Source: a virus. Taken from it: 28,841 nucleotides of DNA. How positions within the stretch are numbered: the first letter of the stretch is position 1; every line of letters starts with the position of its first letter. The stretch lies in IMG/VR virus record IMGVR_UViG_3300047994_000594, positions 1 through 28,841 of that record, one strand, 5' to 3'. The notes beneath the pieces are model-generated. The model searched no databases, was not told the origin of the DNA, and was given only the letters and a program-made list of their open reading frames with translations. Below, in pieces: positions 1-8,655 of the stretch. A program made the translations under genes and the position numbers.

Positions 1-2025
1 CTACTGAGCCGGGAACATGCCCCCGTTGATGATGCCGGCGTTCACCACAGCCTGGTGCAGCACGGCGGCCGGATGCACCCCGTCCACACTCGCGGCGCCC
101 AGATCCACCCGCCACTTGCCCGAACCCGCTTGATCGGCGAACACGCCATCGACATCGACCAGCCCTGTGCAACCGAGCGCGCCGCGGCCGGAGGCTGTCC
201 GAAGATAGCTGTTAAAAGCCTGCCGCTGGGTCTCAACCCCCGATGCACTGGCGGTTTGGGTCCCGGTCAGCAACGTGACCGACGCAGCAATGGAGGCTAC
301 CGTCGGCTTGCTCAACGTCATGACGTTCGAGGCATAGCCGCTGATGGTAGTCCCCGGCGCGATGCCGGTCCCAAAGGTCAGCGACGCGTTGACCGCGATA
401 CTGCCAGTCGTGGCGGCACTCAGCGCAATCACCGAGCCCGATATGCTGCTGATCACAGTGCCACCAGCAACACCTGGCCCATAGACCGCCTGCCCGACAC
501 TCAAGCCGGAAACGCTCGCCAGCGTGAGTGAAGTCGCTCCGGCCGACGCCGAGACGCTCACGAGCTGCGCCGTGGGAGCCACATCGAGCGTCTGCCCAAC
601 CACCGGCGCTGCCGAAGGGGCGTTGATCGCAATCGTGCTGGATCCCGATGCCGTGACTGCGCTCGTCGTCTGGTTCGTCATCGGGAACGCCTGGTTGGCC
701 AGCGTCGTCCAGCCATCGTTACTGTACGTCGTTGGCGGTACCGTAAAACACCATACCCGCAGTCCGGCCGCGCTATACCGGGCGGCGATGGTTGCCGTGT
801 AGCCCTCCACCATGGCAGCGGTCGCCCCAAACTGCTGAATATCGTTACGACCCAATTCAACGAGCACATCAGTCACGCCGGTATCGATCGTCGCCGCATA
901 TTGGCCATCGCCGCGCGCGACCAGCATCTGCGCTGTGGTAGACCCGCGTGCCGCCGTAATGAATGGGGTCCCATTCTCCAGGCTCCGCTGAACATAGCCC
1001 TGCAGAGCAAGACCATCCGCAAGGTCACCCGTGCCCGCCCCAATACTATCGCCCAGAGCCAGAACCGCTCCCGGCACGGCAACACCGGCATTCGGCGTTA
1101 CCAGGCCGAGCACATACCACGGACAAAAATAACCACCCCCGGTATTGCTCCCGCTGACCGGCGCCATGGTCAAATCGTTCAGCGTCGTGCCGCGGGTGTC
1201 GAACTCATCGTAGGTTATGCCATAGACGGTATTGGCGAGAACCCGGCTGCCGGTGCCAGGATAGTCCATGAGCATGATCCCGGTTCCCGAGAAACTTGCC
1301 GCTGTTCTCACCCAGAATTGTCCGCCCGCTGCCACCTGGACAGCCGCCGGATCCGACGTCAGCACGTCATGCCTGGGCGTCAACACCACGCTGCGCGTGC
1401 CGCCAAACGCCACCGGCGTGAACTGGCCGGCAAAGGTAAACAATTGCCCGCTCGTGGTATTCGCAGTGGTGGGCGACGCTAACGTAATAGACACCGTGGT
1501 GATCGCATTCGAAGCACCGACGACACGCGAAATACCGGTCACATAGTCGCCGCTCGGAATGCCCGTGCCGGTCAGCTGCTGTCCGACCGACAGCGCGTTG
1601 GAGTTGAAGCTGCCACCGGCAAACTGCAGAGTGGAGGTCGGGAAGCTGGTCGCGGCACTTGATGCGATCGCATACTGGTTGTTCGCCGGCTGAAATATCG
1701 AAGCGGTGATCGTCGCCGAGATCAGCCGGTCCTGTTCGCCCATTTGCGGCAAATCGAAACCGGCATACACCAGTTTTACAGCAGTCACCTTCCCCCATGA
1801 GGGTGCCGTGCAGAGCACCTGATCCATGACCGCCGTGTTGGTCGAGTCGGTGTAGGCCGCCGACCCGTTCACCCCCCTACGCGAGCAGATCGGCACCCAA
1901 AGCGCCCGCCCGTTCAGTGTCCGAAGGGATTTCTGCGGCGTCGTGACAGATGCCACCGCCGGGCATCCGTCCAAAGCCGCACCGACAAGAAGCAGGGCCG
2001 CACATGCAGCGCGCATAAATGTCAT
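1..2025 (-). CDS. Secreted SGNH/GDSL-type hydrolase with a split catalytic domain
   Basis: A 674-residue protein with the SGNH esterase signature: GDS with the nucleophile Ser near residues 325-327, a Gly block near 361, GRND near 392-395 and DGVH near 648-651 carrying the catalytic Asp/His. The family removes acyl groups, often O-acetyls on polysaccharides, so a surface-glycan esterase role is inferred. The start at 2025 (MTFMRAAC) follows GGAGG at 2036-2040; an ATG at 2043 lacks such a site. Residues about 4-26 look like a Sec signal peptide ending near AVAS, unusual for a virion protein. Between the GRND and DGVH blocks lie about 140 residues of Ser/Thr/Ala/Gly-rich repeats (VGQ, GVAGGT, GIAPGT motifs), with a similar GIPSGD unit near residue 155. 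It is the last gene of the late cluster, 5 bp after its neighbour. It could be an exported enzyme or a tail-associated depolymerase. Confidence 0.8.
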   Translation of the reverse strand: MTFMRAACAALLLVGAALDGCPAVASVTTPQKSLRTLNGRALWVPICSRRGVNGSAAYTDSTNTAVMDQVLCTAPSWGKVTAVKLVYAGFDLPQMGEQDRLISATITASIFQPANNQYAIASSAATSFPTSTLQFAGGSFNSNALSVGQQLTGTGIPSGDYVTGISRVVGASNAITTVSITLASPTTANTTSGQLFTFAGQFTPVAFGGTRSVVLTPRHDVLTSDPAAVQVAAGGQFWVRTAASFSGTGIMLMDYPGTGSRVLANTVYGITYDEFDTRGTTLNDLTMAPVSGSNTGGGYFCPWYVLGLVTPNAGVAVPGAVLALGDSIGAGTGDLADGLALQGYVQRSLENGTPFITAARGSTTAQMLVARGDGQYAATIDTGVTDVLVELGRNDIQQFGATAAMVEGYTATIAARYSAAGLRVWCFTVPPTTYSNDGWTTLANQAFPMTNQTTSAVTASGSSTIAINAPSAAPVVGQTLDVAPTAQLVSVSASAGATSLTLASVSGLSVGQAVYGPGVAGGTVISSISGSVIALSAATTGSIAVNASLTFGTGIAPGTTISGYASNVMTLSKPTVASIAASVTLLTGTQTASASGVETQRQAFNSYLRTASGRGALGCTGLVDVDGVFADQAGSGKWRVDLGAASVDGVHPAAVLHQAVVNAGIINGGMFPAQ

Positions 2026-2030
2026 TGGCC

Positions 2031-2678
2031 TTAGCCCTCCCATGCTGACAGGACCGCCGCAACCGGGGAATAGAACGTGATTGCACCACGGTTTACATAC
2101 TGCCCGCTCTCATAGAACGTGCCGGCGGCGAAATACGCACAATCCAGTCCATTCGGTGCTGCAACACCACCAAGCAGGTTCACCCACACATAACTTCCCT
2201 GCGGCACCTGGAACGCCAAATAATGGCGGCCAGCATTGCCGGGAAACACCTGCATGCTTTGCTGTGCCACAAGACTGAGCGAGCGCGACACGGGAACGCC
2301 ACCGATCGGCACGGCCGAAACCCCGCCGCCGAGCACCGACCAAACACCTTTCAGCACTGACGTGACCGATCCCGAACCACCAGTATACAGCGAGTCGCCC
2401 GGTGTACCGAGCGCAGTTGCCGAGGTTTGTTCAGCGGTGATCTGCGCCTGCTGATTGGTGGCCGTCGCCGACCCGACGTTCGACCCGCCCGTGCCACCCG
2501 TCACCACCAACGGCATCGCCGCGGTACCGCATGGCACCACGACGTTACCGCCGGTCGAGCAGTGCAAGACCACTGCCGGGGCGCGATTGAGACTATTCTG
2601 CAGCACATAGGGCGTGCCCGCCCAGGCCGGCCCGCTGCCAACCAGGAGCACCGCGGCGCAGCGCAACTTCACCATCAT
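2031..2678 (-). CDS. Putative tail-tip/fibre-associated protein with signal peptide
   Basis: A 215-residue protein of unknown function. I chose the ATG at 2678 (MMVKLRC) because AAGAGG lies 6 nt upstream; a GTG at 2717 is possible but has no such site and would bury the leader. The N-terminus is a clear signal peptide: a Lys/Arg-containing start, a hydrophobic core and cleavage at AWA|GT near residue 20. The middle is Gly/Ser/Thr-rich with a Gln-rich patch (NQQAQITAEQTSA), and the last 90 residues form a predicted beta-rich domain ending SAWEG. That ending resembles C-terminal domains of phage structural proteins, though I recognise no named family. It sits between a small membrane protein and the SGNH hydrolase, both probably co-transcribed. 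Two adjacent signal peptides at the end of a late operon suggest exported products rather than ordinary virion parts. Confidence 0.65.
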   Translation of the reverse strand: MMVKLRCAAVLLVGSGPAWAGTPYVLQNSLNRAPAVVLHCSTGGNVVVPCGTAAMPLVVTGGTGGSNVGSATATNQQAQITAEQTSATALGTPGDSLYTGGSGSVTSVLKGVWSVLGGGVSAVPIGGVPVSRSLSLVAQQSMQVFPGNAGRHYLAFQVPQGSYVWVNLLGGVAAPNGLDCAYFAAGTFYESGQYVNRGAITFYSPVAAVLSAWEG

Positions 2679-2740
2679 TCGCAACCTCTTATTCCAGAGA
2701 GTTTGTGCCGCCCGCACATCGCGGTATCACGTTGAAAAAA

Positions 2741-3166
2741 TTACCGCCGCCCAAAATGGTCCTCGACCAGCCATCGGTACACCGGTTCGGCAAGCCAAAT
2801 GGCAATGCTGCCAATCACACCGATACCAAACACCACGCCTGCGACGCGCGACCGCAACGCCGCAATGTCGGCAATCGGGCGGCCCAGCGCCTGCACAGCC
2901 AGCACGAGATGATCGAGCGCACGGGCGTTCTCACCGGTATCTCGTCGCAACGCCTCAAGATCGTTCTGCATGATGCAAATCACACATTCCAGCTTCTCCT
3001 CCAGGTCCCGCTGATCGCCGCGCAGGCTCGCCAGATCGGCGCGAAGAATTTCATGCAGCTGATCGGCCTGCGATTGTCGCAGCCGTATCGTGTCGCGTAA
3101 TGACTCGATACTGCTGAGAACTTCGCCCATCTGTTGAAAGAGCGGATTTAGGTCCGATCCGGTCAA
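2741..3166 (-). CDS. Small coiled-coil protein with C-terminal membrane segment (XhlA/holin-like)
   Basis: 141 residues. Residues about 5-95 are charged, heptad-like and predicted coiled coil (QSQADQLHEIL, LRGDQRDLEEKLE). Residues about 107-127 form one hydrophobic membrane span (VAGVVFGIGVIGSIAIWLA), followed by a short charged tail. This layout is shared by XhlA-like lysis accessory proteins and other small phage membrane proteins, so a role in lysis is possible but unproven. The start is TTG at 3166, preceded by AAGGAGG with 5 nt spacing, one of the strongest ribosome binding sites in the window. The next ATG (residue 13) has no such site. It lies after the tail spikes, where phages often place lysis genes, but no endolysin is nearby. 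Confidence 0.65.
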   Translation of the reverse strand: MTGSDLNPLFQQMGEVLSSIESLRDTIRLRQSQADQLHEILRADLASLRGDQRDLEEKLECVICIMQNDLEALRRDTGENARALDHLVLAVQALGRPIADIAALRSRVAGVVFGIGVIGSIAIWLAEPVYRWLVEDHFGRR

Positions 3167-3191
3167 GACCGCCTCCTTCTTAAGAAATCAA

Positions 3192-3316
3192 GAAAGGTCT
3201 TCTTTTCTGAAGAAAAGAAGCAAAAGACTTTTGGGGGCTGTCGCGAGCTTATCCGGCAGACATAAGCCCAGATTCAAAAGTTTTTTGGTTCTTTTTTTCA
3301 AAAAAGAACTACTTTA
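3192..3316. repeat. Compound inverted repeat of two palindromic units
   Basis: Two 44-bp arms (3192-3235 and 3273-3316) are inverted copies matching at 34 of 44 positions without gaps. Each arm contains its own perfect 10-bp palindrome with a 2-nt centre: 3199-3208 with 3211-3220, and 3288-3297 with 3300-3309. The spacer has a third hairpin, GCTTAT at 3247-3252 with ATAAGC at 3262-3267. The element fills almost the whole 171-bp gap between the tail spike and the coiled-coil gene. It is far more A/T-rich than its surroundings. It may be a dispersed host intergenic element, and its T/A runs could also act as a terminator on either strand. Confidence 0.8.
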
Positions 3317-3337
3317 CTTCCTTCTATCCGCTTATTT

Positions 3338-5605
3338 TCAAGCAATACTCAAAACCCCGCCATTGTTCCATATCTGATTGGAACCGGCAGCCGGCTTAGT
3401 CGTCGGCAGCCCCGGCGCAAACAAGCCGCCAGAAGGTGCAAGCCACAGCGCGCCCGCGGGCTCAATCCCCAACCCCCCCGCATTCGTCTTCAACAAGCTC
3501 AGATTACCGGCAGTCGCGTTCTGAACGACAACCCAATTCGCCGCGTTCGGCGTATTGAGCAGGCTGAGCAGGTTACCAGATCCACCACTGCCGCCGGCGG
3601 CATTGACATAGAAACTCCCGCCTTTTGTCTGAATGACACCACCCACCGTGGTGTCGGATCCATCAAAGCAAAGCGTCGGCGGATTGGTGGTCGTCGCCGG
3701 CTGGTGGCGAATGAAATTCGCAGCGCTTGGCGTCGAGTTGATACGAAATAGAATATTCCCGGTGGAGTTGGTAAAGACATGATCGTGCGTATTGGCAATT
3801 CCGGCGGGCACGCCGGTCGCGGCGGGTGTAACAAACGACACAAAATTCGCATTTTCTTGCGGTGTATTGTCAATTACGGCCGTCGATATCGGGACATTGC
3901 CCAGATTCAAGCCATACGTTGTCAGACCAACCGTTCCATTGCTCCCGGTTATTTTGATCACTGTCGCCATATTCTCAAAATGGCAAAGACCAATGACATT
4001 GCCAGACGAATTCCACGTACTCTGAAACCCGAACGCAATATCCTGACCGCTGCCCCCTGTCGGGCCGCCAACAAAATTGCACCCCATGATATGGAAATTC
4101 GAGCAGTTTGTTAGATTAAAGAACGTCTGCGCCGTATTCGGGCCGCTGTCGCGGGTTATATCCATGCCGACAAAGAAGCCATCGGTCACGTTCGCGGCTT
4201 GCACCGTCCCAAGATTGGTATTCACCTCGCCGTTTGCCACCCAAAGTCCCAGCAGCAACGGCTTGTTCGCGACATAACCGGGCCATTGCGTCTCATTCGT
4301 CTGTGAAAACAGATAATCCACCCCAACCACCAGGGGGCTGGTGATGTAAATCCCCTCGCAGTATCCGGTTTGCAGAACAAACGAGTTCCCGTAATAGGCC
4401 TGCGCACCATGAATACGTGTATCGACCGACTCGTTGAGCTCAACAAACGCCGACGTTGTGGCTCCGGCCGCAGCAGGGGGCCCGAACCAGGAGATATTGT
4501 TGAGCTGCGCGCTCCAGCAATTATTCAGCACGAAGCCGCGCAGAAAACTCTGCGGAAAAGGTGAAGTCCCGTTAGCGGAGTTCGGATAGCCGAAGCACTC
4601 CACCTCGCAGATGCTCGCAGTGACATAGCCAAATCCGCCGCTGTTGGGAAATGTTATGCGCGCGAGAGCTGCGGTCTGCCCAGCAGAGCTCTCGGCGTAA
4701 CCAGAAAAGTCACGCAGAACGATCTTGTTAAAAATATTTCCCGGAACGAAATCCAGGCCAATGCCCGTATGCGAAAAATGCAGCCTGGTCTGCCCCCGTC
4801 CGGCGCCCCGCAGCGTGACCGCCTTGCCGCTCAGCACCAGCGAACTGGCGAACCAGTAATCGCCGGCCGGCACAAAAATCTCCCCGCCGCCACCCAGGCT
4901 AGCGAAAGCCGCGCCGAATGCCGCCGTGCAGTCCGCCCCGCCGGTCACCGCGCCGAAATCCAACACATTGACCGTATCCAGCGACATCGCGCCGAGCGTC
5001 CGGGCCGGCGCACCACTCGCCACCGTCACGGTCGCGAGCGTGGCCGAGCCCGCCAGCGGCGCCGTCACCTGCCCCTGGCTGTTCAGTGCCGCATAGCCGC
5101 CACTGGGAATTTTTGCACTCAGTGCCGTAACTTGCGCTTCAGTCGAGGTTAGCCCGGAAGTCAACGATTGCAGTTGGCTGGTTACCGACGGATCGGTGCT
5201 GGCGGAAATATCCCCGTTGGCGTCAATAGCCACATTCGTCCCGGCGTTGAACAGCCTGCGCAACAGCGGCATGGCCAACCGGCTTGGTGTGCCCGATGCA
5301 TTGACGATCACGTCATCGGTCAGCGCAAGCGCAGTTTGCGCGACGAATCCGGCATGATCACCACCATTCGCCAGCAGCGACTCGCTCTGCAAAGCCAGTC
5401 CTGTCGATACATAAACCGGCTCCGGACCTCCGGGCCCAAGCGATACCCGGCCCAGCAGCGTTCCGCTCGGAATCTCAATCGCCGTCTGCACGCTGGCGAG
5501 GAGTTCGGAAATTGTAACGGATCGCGTAATCCCCGCCTGACTCAGCGGGATTTCGTCCTGTGCCGTTGTCTCGGTCGCGGGAGGAAGCTGCGGAATGGTC
5601 GGCAT
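3338..5605 (-). CDS. Tail spike 2, right-handed beta-helix (pectate-lyase-3-like)
   Basis: 755 residues. The start at 5605 (MPTIPQLPPA) is fixed by GAGG 9 nt upstream and by a clear match to the N-terminus of the next spike; a longer reading frame to 5851 overlaps that gene and is rejected. Residues 1-80 (MPTI..LPPA, then PSGTLLGR) are shared with the neighbouring spike and probably attach it to the baseplate. Around residues 230-275, VNVLDFGAVTGGADCTAAF and VPAGDYWF are the usual entry of the pectate-lyase-3 type beta-helix. A long Asn/Thr/Gly-rich helix follows, and a C-terminal segment (TTKPAAGSNQIWNNGG) is of the type common at the ends of phage tail proteins. It probably binds or cleaves host surface glycan. 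DNA for the helix body is much more A/T-rich than its 5' end, suggesting domain swapping. Confidence 0.8.
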   Translation of the reverse strand: MPTIPQLPPATETTAQDEIPLSQAGITRSVTISELLASVQTAIEIPSGTLLGRVSLGPGGPEPVYVSTGLALQSESLLANGGDHAGFVAQTALALTDDVIVNASGTPSRLAMPLLRRLFNAGTNVAIDANGDISASTDPSVTSQLQSLTSGLTSTEAQVTALSAKIPSGGYAALNSQGQVTAPLAGSATLATVTVASGAPARTLGAMSLDTVNVLDFGAVTGGADCTAAFGAAFASLGGGGEIFVPAGDYWFASSLVLSGKAVTLRGAGRGQTRLHFSHTGIGLDFVPGNIFNKIVLRDFSGYAESSAGQTAALARITFPNSGGFGYVTASICEVECFGYPNSANGTSPFPQSFLRGFVLNNCWSAQLNNISWFGPPAAAGATTSAFVELNESVDTRIHGAQAYYGNSFVLQTGYCEGIYITSPLVVGVDYLFSQTNETQWPGYVANKPLLLGLWVANGEVNTNLGTVQAANVTDGFFVGMDITRDSGPNTAQTFFNLTNCSNFHIMGCNFVGGPTGGSGQDIAFGFQSTWNSSGNVIGLCHFENMATVIKITGSNGTVGLTTYGLNLGNVPISTAVIDNTPQENANFVSFVTPAATGVPAGIANTHDHVFTNSTGNILFRINSTPSAANFIRHQPATTTNPPTLCFDGSDTTVGGVIQTKGGSFYVNAAGGSGGSGNLLSLLNTPNAANWVVVQNATAGNLSLLKTNAGGLGIEPAGALWLAPSGGLFAPGLPTTKPAAGSNQIWNNGGVLSIA

Positions 5606-5633
5606 GATACAAAACCTCGACGAAATGTTGCAT

Positions 5634-8111
5634 TCAGGCGATTGCCGTCCACCCAGAACTGTCGTTACCAGAAAGCTTGACCCAGAGCGTGCTCCCGGCG
5701 CCACCATCGAGGTTGCGGAAGTCCGAGCCTGGGCCAGCCACCACCGCACCTTCCGGCGAACCACGGCCCAGCAACGAGCTGTAGCCTCCAGGCTCCGCCA
5801 AACTGGCGATGCCAAGCGTGCCGCCGGACCCAGGGCGCAGAGTGAGGTCACCGCCGCCGACGCTCTGCACCACCGCCCCGCCGTCTCCCGTCGGCATCAG
5901 ATAATCAACAGGCGGCGACTGCACCGCGCGCCACTGCCCGAACACACCCTCAAGTTCGACCGCGCCGCCTGGCGGAATACCCATGTCGTAACCGGTCCAA
6001 TTCTGCAGAACCGGCATCGATCCGCCTTGAACCAGGCGCAGCGCGCAATTGCAGCCTAGCCGCAGCCGCCGTCCCGCAATCACCGGCAAACCGACAAACC
6101 CGATCCCGGACGCACCAGCGCCATCACCCGCGATCACGACCTGCACGCTGGCGCCGATCGCGCCATACCCGGACCCAGGATTGGTTACCACCAGCCACAC
6201 CACCGCGCCACCAGACACCACCGCCTGCGCCGCCGCCCCGTTGCCAGCGCCAGTAATCGTCACCGACGCGGTCGTGTACCCACTGCCGCCTGACGTCACT
6301 TGCAGAAATGTCACCTGCCCTAGTGTATCGACCTGATGCTGTGTCAAAACTACGGAAATACCGGGCGGCGCGCTCGTCACCAACACATCATCGGCCACTT
6401 CCGGCAGCACCAGTGCCGACTGCCCATTCACCGCGCTGGCGCCTACATGGAACTGTGCCGTATTGTTCCACCCATTGCCTTGCACGATTGAAGTGCTGGT
6501 GTGCAGCCACAAAGCCTGGCTGCCGAGCGCACTACCCCAGCCATTGATCGAATTGCCGCAAACAGACACATTCGGCGCGCCATCCTGCACAAATACCCCG
6601 CCGCCTAACGCAGCCGAGAAACCGATCCAGTTTTGGTCGACATCGACCACTCCGGTCGGCGTCACGCTCACCGAGGGCTCAATACCAGAAATCGAAACCG
6701 CCCAACCATTCTCCAGCAAAAAATTCTCGCCAATGCGCACGTTGCCGCAGCCGCCGGCGAGAATGCCCACGCCGGCGTGCGAGACATGATTGCCTGCAAA
6801 CAGGCTTGCCGAAGATGCACGACAATCGATGCCAACCGCACCAGCCTCGACACTGTTGCCGGCAACGCGCGACGTCGACACGCGTGCCAGTATCCCGCCA
6901 CCAAAAGCGGGCGTGCCATTGGCCTGCACGACATTATCGGTCACGGCGGCACCGAAGGCGGCAACAGCCAGGCCCCATTGTGCATTGCCCGAGCACATAT
7001 TGCCCGCAACGATGCAGGCCGCCGCGACAGGTGCCGGGGGGCCACCCTCACTCCAGGCTCCAACTGAAATCCCGTTCTGATTGTCCGCACAAAAATTGCC
7101 GCTGAGCCGTACGCCAAGGCCAGCACCCATCCAAATTCCGCTGCCGCCATTACCTTGACATTGCGTGTCAAGAATCGAAACACTTCCGCTGCCCGAGGCC
7201 GCAATGCCATGCAAAGCATTACCCTGCGCCACGCAACCCCGAACACGGTACTGCCCCCCCGACGCGCAATTGAGCAACAGACCAGTCCCCTGCGTCGGGC
7301 CGCCACAATGCACGAACTCACACAAGTCGAACCAGGCAGATAGGCAAGGCGCCTTCACCTGCACGCATGGCGCATCATCGCCAACCAACCCACCGGCGTC
7401 GAAGGTCACACCACTGACCACACAAGTCCCACCGCCAAAGCTAATCCAGCAACCAACGCCGATCGCCTGAGCACGACGCAGCACCGTCGCTCCATGCACG
7501 CCCACCACGGCCACGCTCGCAGCCGCTGACAAGACCCCATTCACAATGTAAGTACGGCCACCCAGGATCAGCGGCAGTCCGCTTGCGAGCGCAAACAGAA
7601 ACGCCGCCGTATCATCGGTGACACCATCGCCAACCGCGCCAAAACTTTCGATCGTCACCGCATCCGCAAATAAATCCGCAATCCGCCGCGGTGCCGATGC
7701 CGCCGCCACAGTGGCCAGCAGACCGGACCCATCGATCCCCGCAACCTGCGGCAATCCGCCCATGAATTGCGCGTAAGTGGCCGCAACATTCTGGCCCCCC
7801 TGCCCCATGGCCACCAGGTCGCCTGGCTGCGGCGCACCAGCGCCCGATAGCATACTCACCGAAAACGCTGCCGGCGCGCTCAGCGCCCCCTGCGCAAGCG
7901 TGAGGTTGGCACCCAGCGCAATCGTCTCCGGCGCGCCAACCCCGGCACTCATCCGCCCAAGCAGACTGCCGGTCGGAACCGCCAGCGCCGGCTGCAACCC
8001 CGCCAGCAATTGCGCACGCGTCGCAGAGCGCGCGATATCGGACTGGCTAACAACCAGCTCGTCACTGTCGGAAACAGAAATCGCAGGCGGCAGGTCATTG
8101 ATCGTCGGCAT
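5634..8111 (-). CDS. Tail spike 1, right-handed beta-helix with GSGY repeats
   Basis: 825 residues. The N-terminus (MPTINDLPPA, then PTGSLLGR) matches the other spike over about 80 residues. At about residues 150-190, FGAVGDGVTDDTAAF and GGRTYIV form a textbook pectate-lyase-3/beta-helix start. Residues about 200-560 contain many short right-handed-helix turns built on Asn-Gly-x-G patterns (GNALHGIAASGSG, GNGGSGIWMGAG). After this come two SGYxxxSVxI units (TSGGSGYTTASV and NPGSGYGAIGASV) seen in phage adhesins, then a C-terminal beta domain ending SSGWTAIA. It likely recognises or depolymerises a surface polysaccharide; I cannot assign catalytic residues. It lies 15 bp after the adaptor gene and 28 bp before the second spike, so the three are probably one transcript. 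Confidence 0.82.
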   Translation of the reverse strand: MPTINDLPPAISVSDSDELVVSQSDIARSATRAQLLAGLQPALAVPTGSLLGRMSAGVGAPETIALGANLTLAQGALSAPAAFSVSMLSGAGAPQPGDLVAMGQGGQNVAATYAQFMGGLPQVAGIDGSGLLATVAAASAPRRIADLFADAVTIESFGAVGDGVTDDTAAFLFALASGLPLILGGRTYIVNGVLSAAASVAVVGVHGATVLRRAQAIGVGCWISFGGGTCVVSGVTFDAGGLVGDDAPCVQVKAPCLSAWFDLCEFVHCGGPTQGTGLLLNCASGGQYRVRGCVAQGNALHGIAASGSGSVSILDTQCQGNGGSGIWMGAGLGVRLSGNFCADNQNGISVGAWSEGGPPAPVAAACIVAGNMCSGNAQWGLAVAAFGAAVTDNVVQANGTPAFGGGILARVSTSRVAGNSVEAGAVGIDCRASSASLFAGNHVSHAGVGILAGGCGNVRIGENFLLENGWAVSISGIEPSVSVTPTGVVDVDQNWIGFSAALGGGVFVQDGAPNVSVCGNSINGWGSALGSQALWLHTSTSIVQGNGWNNTAQFHVGASAVNGQSALVLPEVADDVLVTSAPPGISVVLTQHQVDTLGQVTFLQVTSGGSGYTTASVTITGAGNGAAAQAVVSGGAVVWLVVTNPGSGYGAIGASVQVVIAGDGAGASGIGFVGLPVIAGRRLRLGCNCALRLVQGGSMPVLQNWTGYDMGIPPGGAVELEGVFGQWRAVQSPPVDYLMPTGDGGAVVQSVGGGDLTLRPGSGGTLGIASLAEPGGYSSLLGRGSPEGAVVAGPGSDFRNLDGGAGSTLWVKLSGNDSSGWTAIA

Positions 8112-8125
8112 GCTGCGATCCCGCC

Positions 8126-8608
8126 TCAGCTGGTGGTCAGAGAATTGTCGTTCTGATCAGTAATCGGCGCACCGGTCTGGTCGGTAATCGCCGCCGCCGG
8201 CACCGTGTGCGTCGCCAGCGCCAGCACAGGCAACGCCACAGTCCGCCCGATCGTCCTACCGCTCTGCGTCCCGATCATGATCGTCACCGCATAAGTCGTG
8301 CCCGGAAAGCCCTGAGATAACCAAAGGATCGCCAAAGTACCCTCGGCACTCGACGAATTCAGCGTCAGATCGCCAGGATTGGAAGGTGATATCTGCACGT
8401 CCAGCGTCGCAATCGAATCCCCCTCGTTGCCCGCCAAAGCCTCCGACACATCGAAGACATAGTCGAGCAGATCGGAAGGATCCTTGACCGGCCAGGCGAG
8501 CGGCTGCGGCGCTACCTGCAGCGTGCCGCGCGGGATTACGCCAAACCCGTCCAGCACAATGAGCCGGGCCGTGCTCGGTAACCACGTGATATTGGCAGGT
8601 GTCCCCAT
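8126..8608 (-). CDS. Phage fibre-tail adaptor protein
   Basis: 160 residues. The pattern WPVKDPSDLLDYVFDVS, then GDSIATLDVQISP, then WLSQGFPGTTYAVTI and SGRTIGRTVALPV matches the small phage fibre-tail adaptor family, which couples side fibres or spikes to the baseplate. It ends with a near-duplicated AITDQTGAPITDQND stretch. The start at 8608 has GGGAGG five bases upstream. Its position between the glycine-rich fibre and the two beta-helix spikes is what an adaptor role predicts. The family assignment is from remembered pattern only. Confidence 0.7.
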   Translation of the reverse strand: MGTPANITWLPSTARLIVLDGFGVIPRGTLQVAPQPLAWPVKDPSDLLDYVFDVSEALAGNEGDSIATLDVQISPSNPGDLTLNSSSAEGTLAILWLSQGFPGTTYAVTIMIGTQSGRTIGRTVALPVLALATHTVPAAAITDQTGAPITDQNDNSLTTS

Positions 8609-8655
8609 TGCCGCCTCCCTTCAGCCGTTCATCGCCAAAAGCCCGAGCGGCACGA

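Noticed and set aside
5606-5851. An N-terminal extension of tail spike 2
   Set aside because: The extra 82 residues overlap the other spike gene and are not conserved in character; the MPTIP start matches its paralogue and has a binding site.
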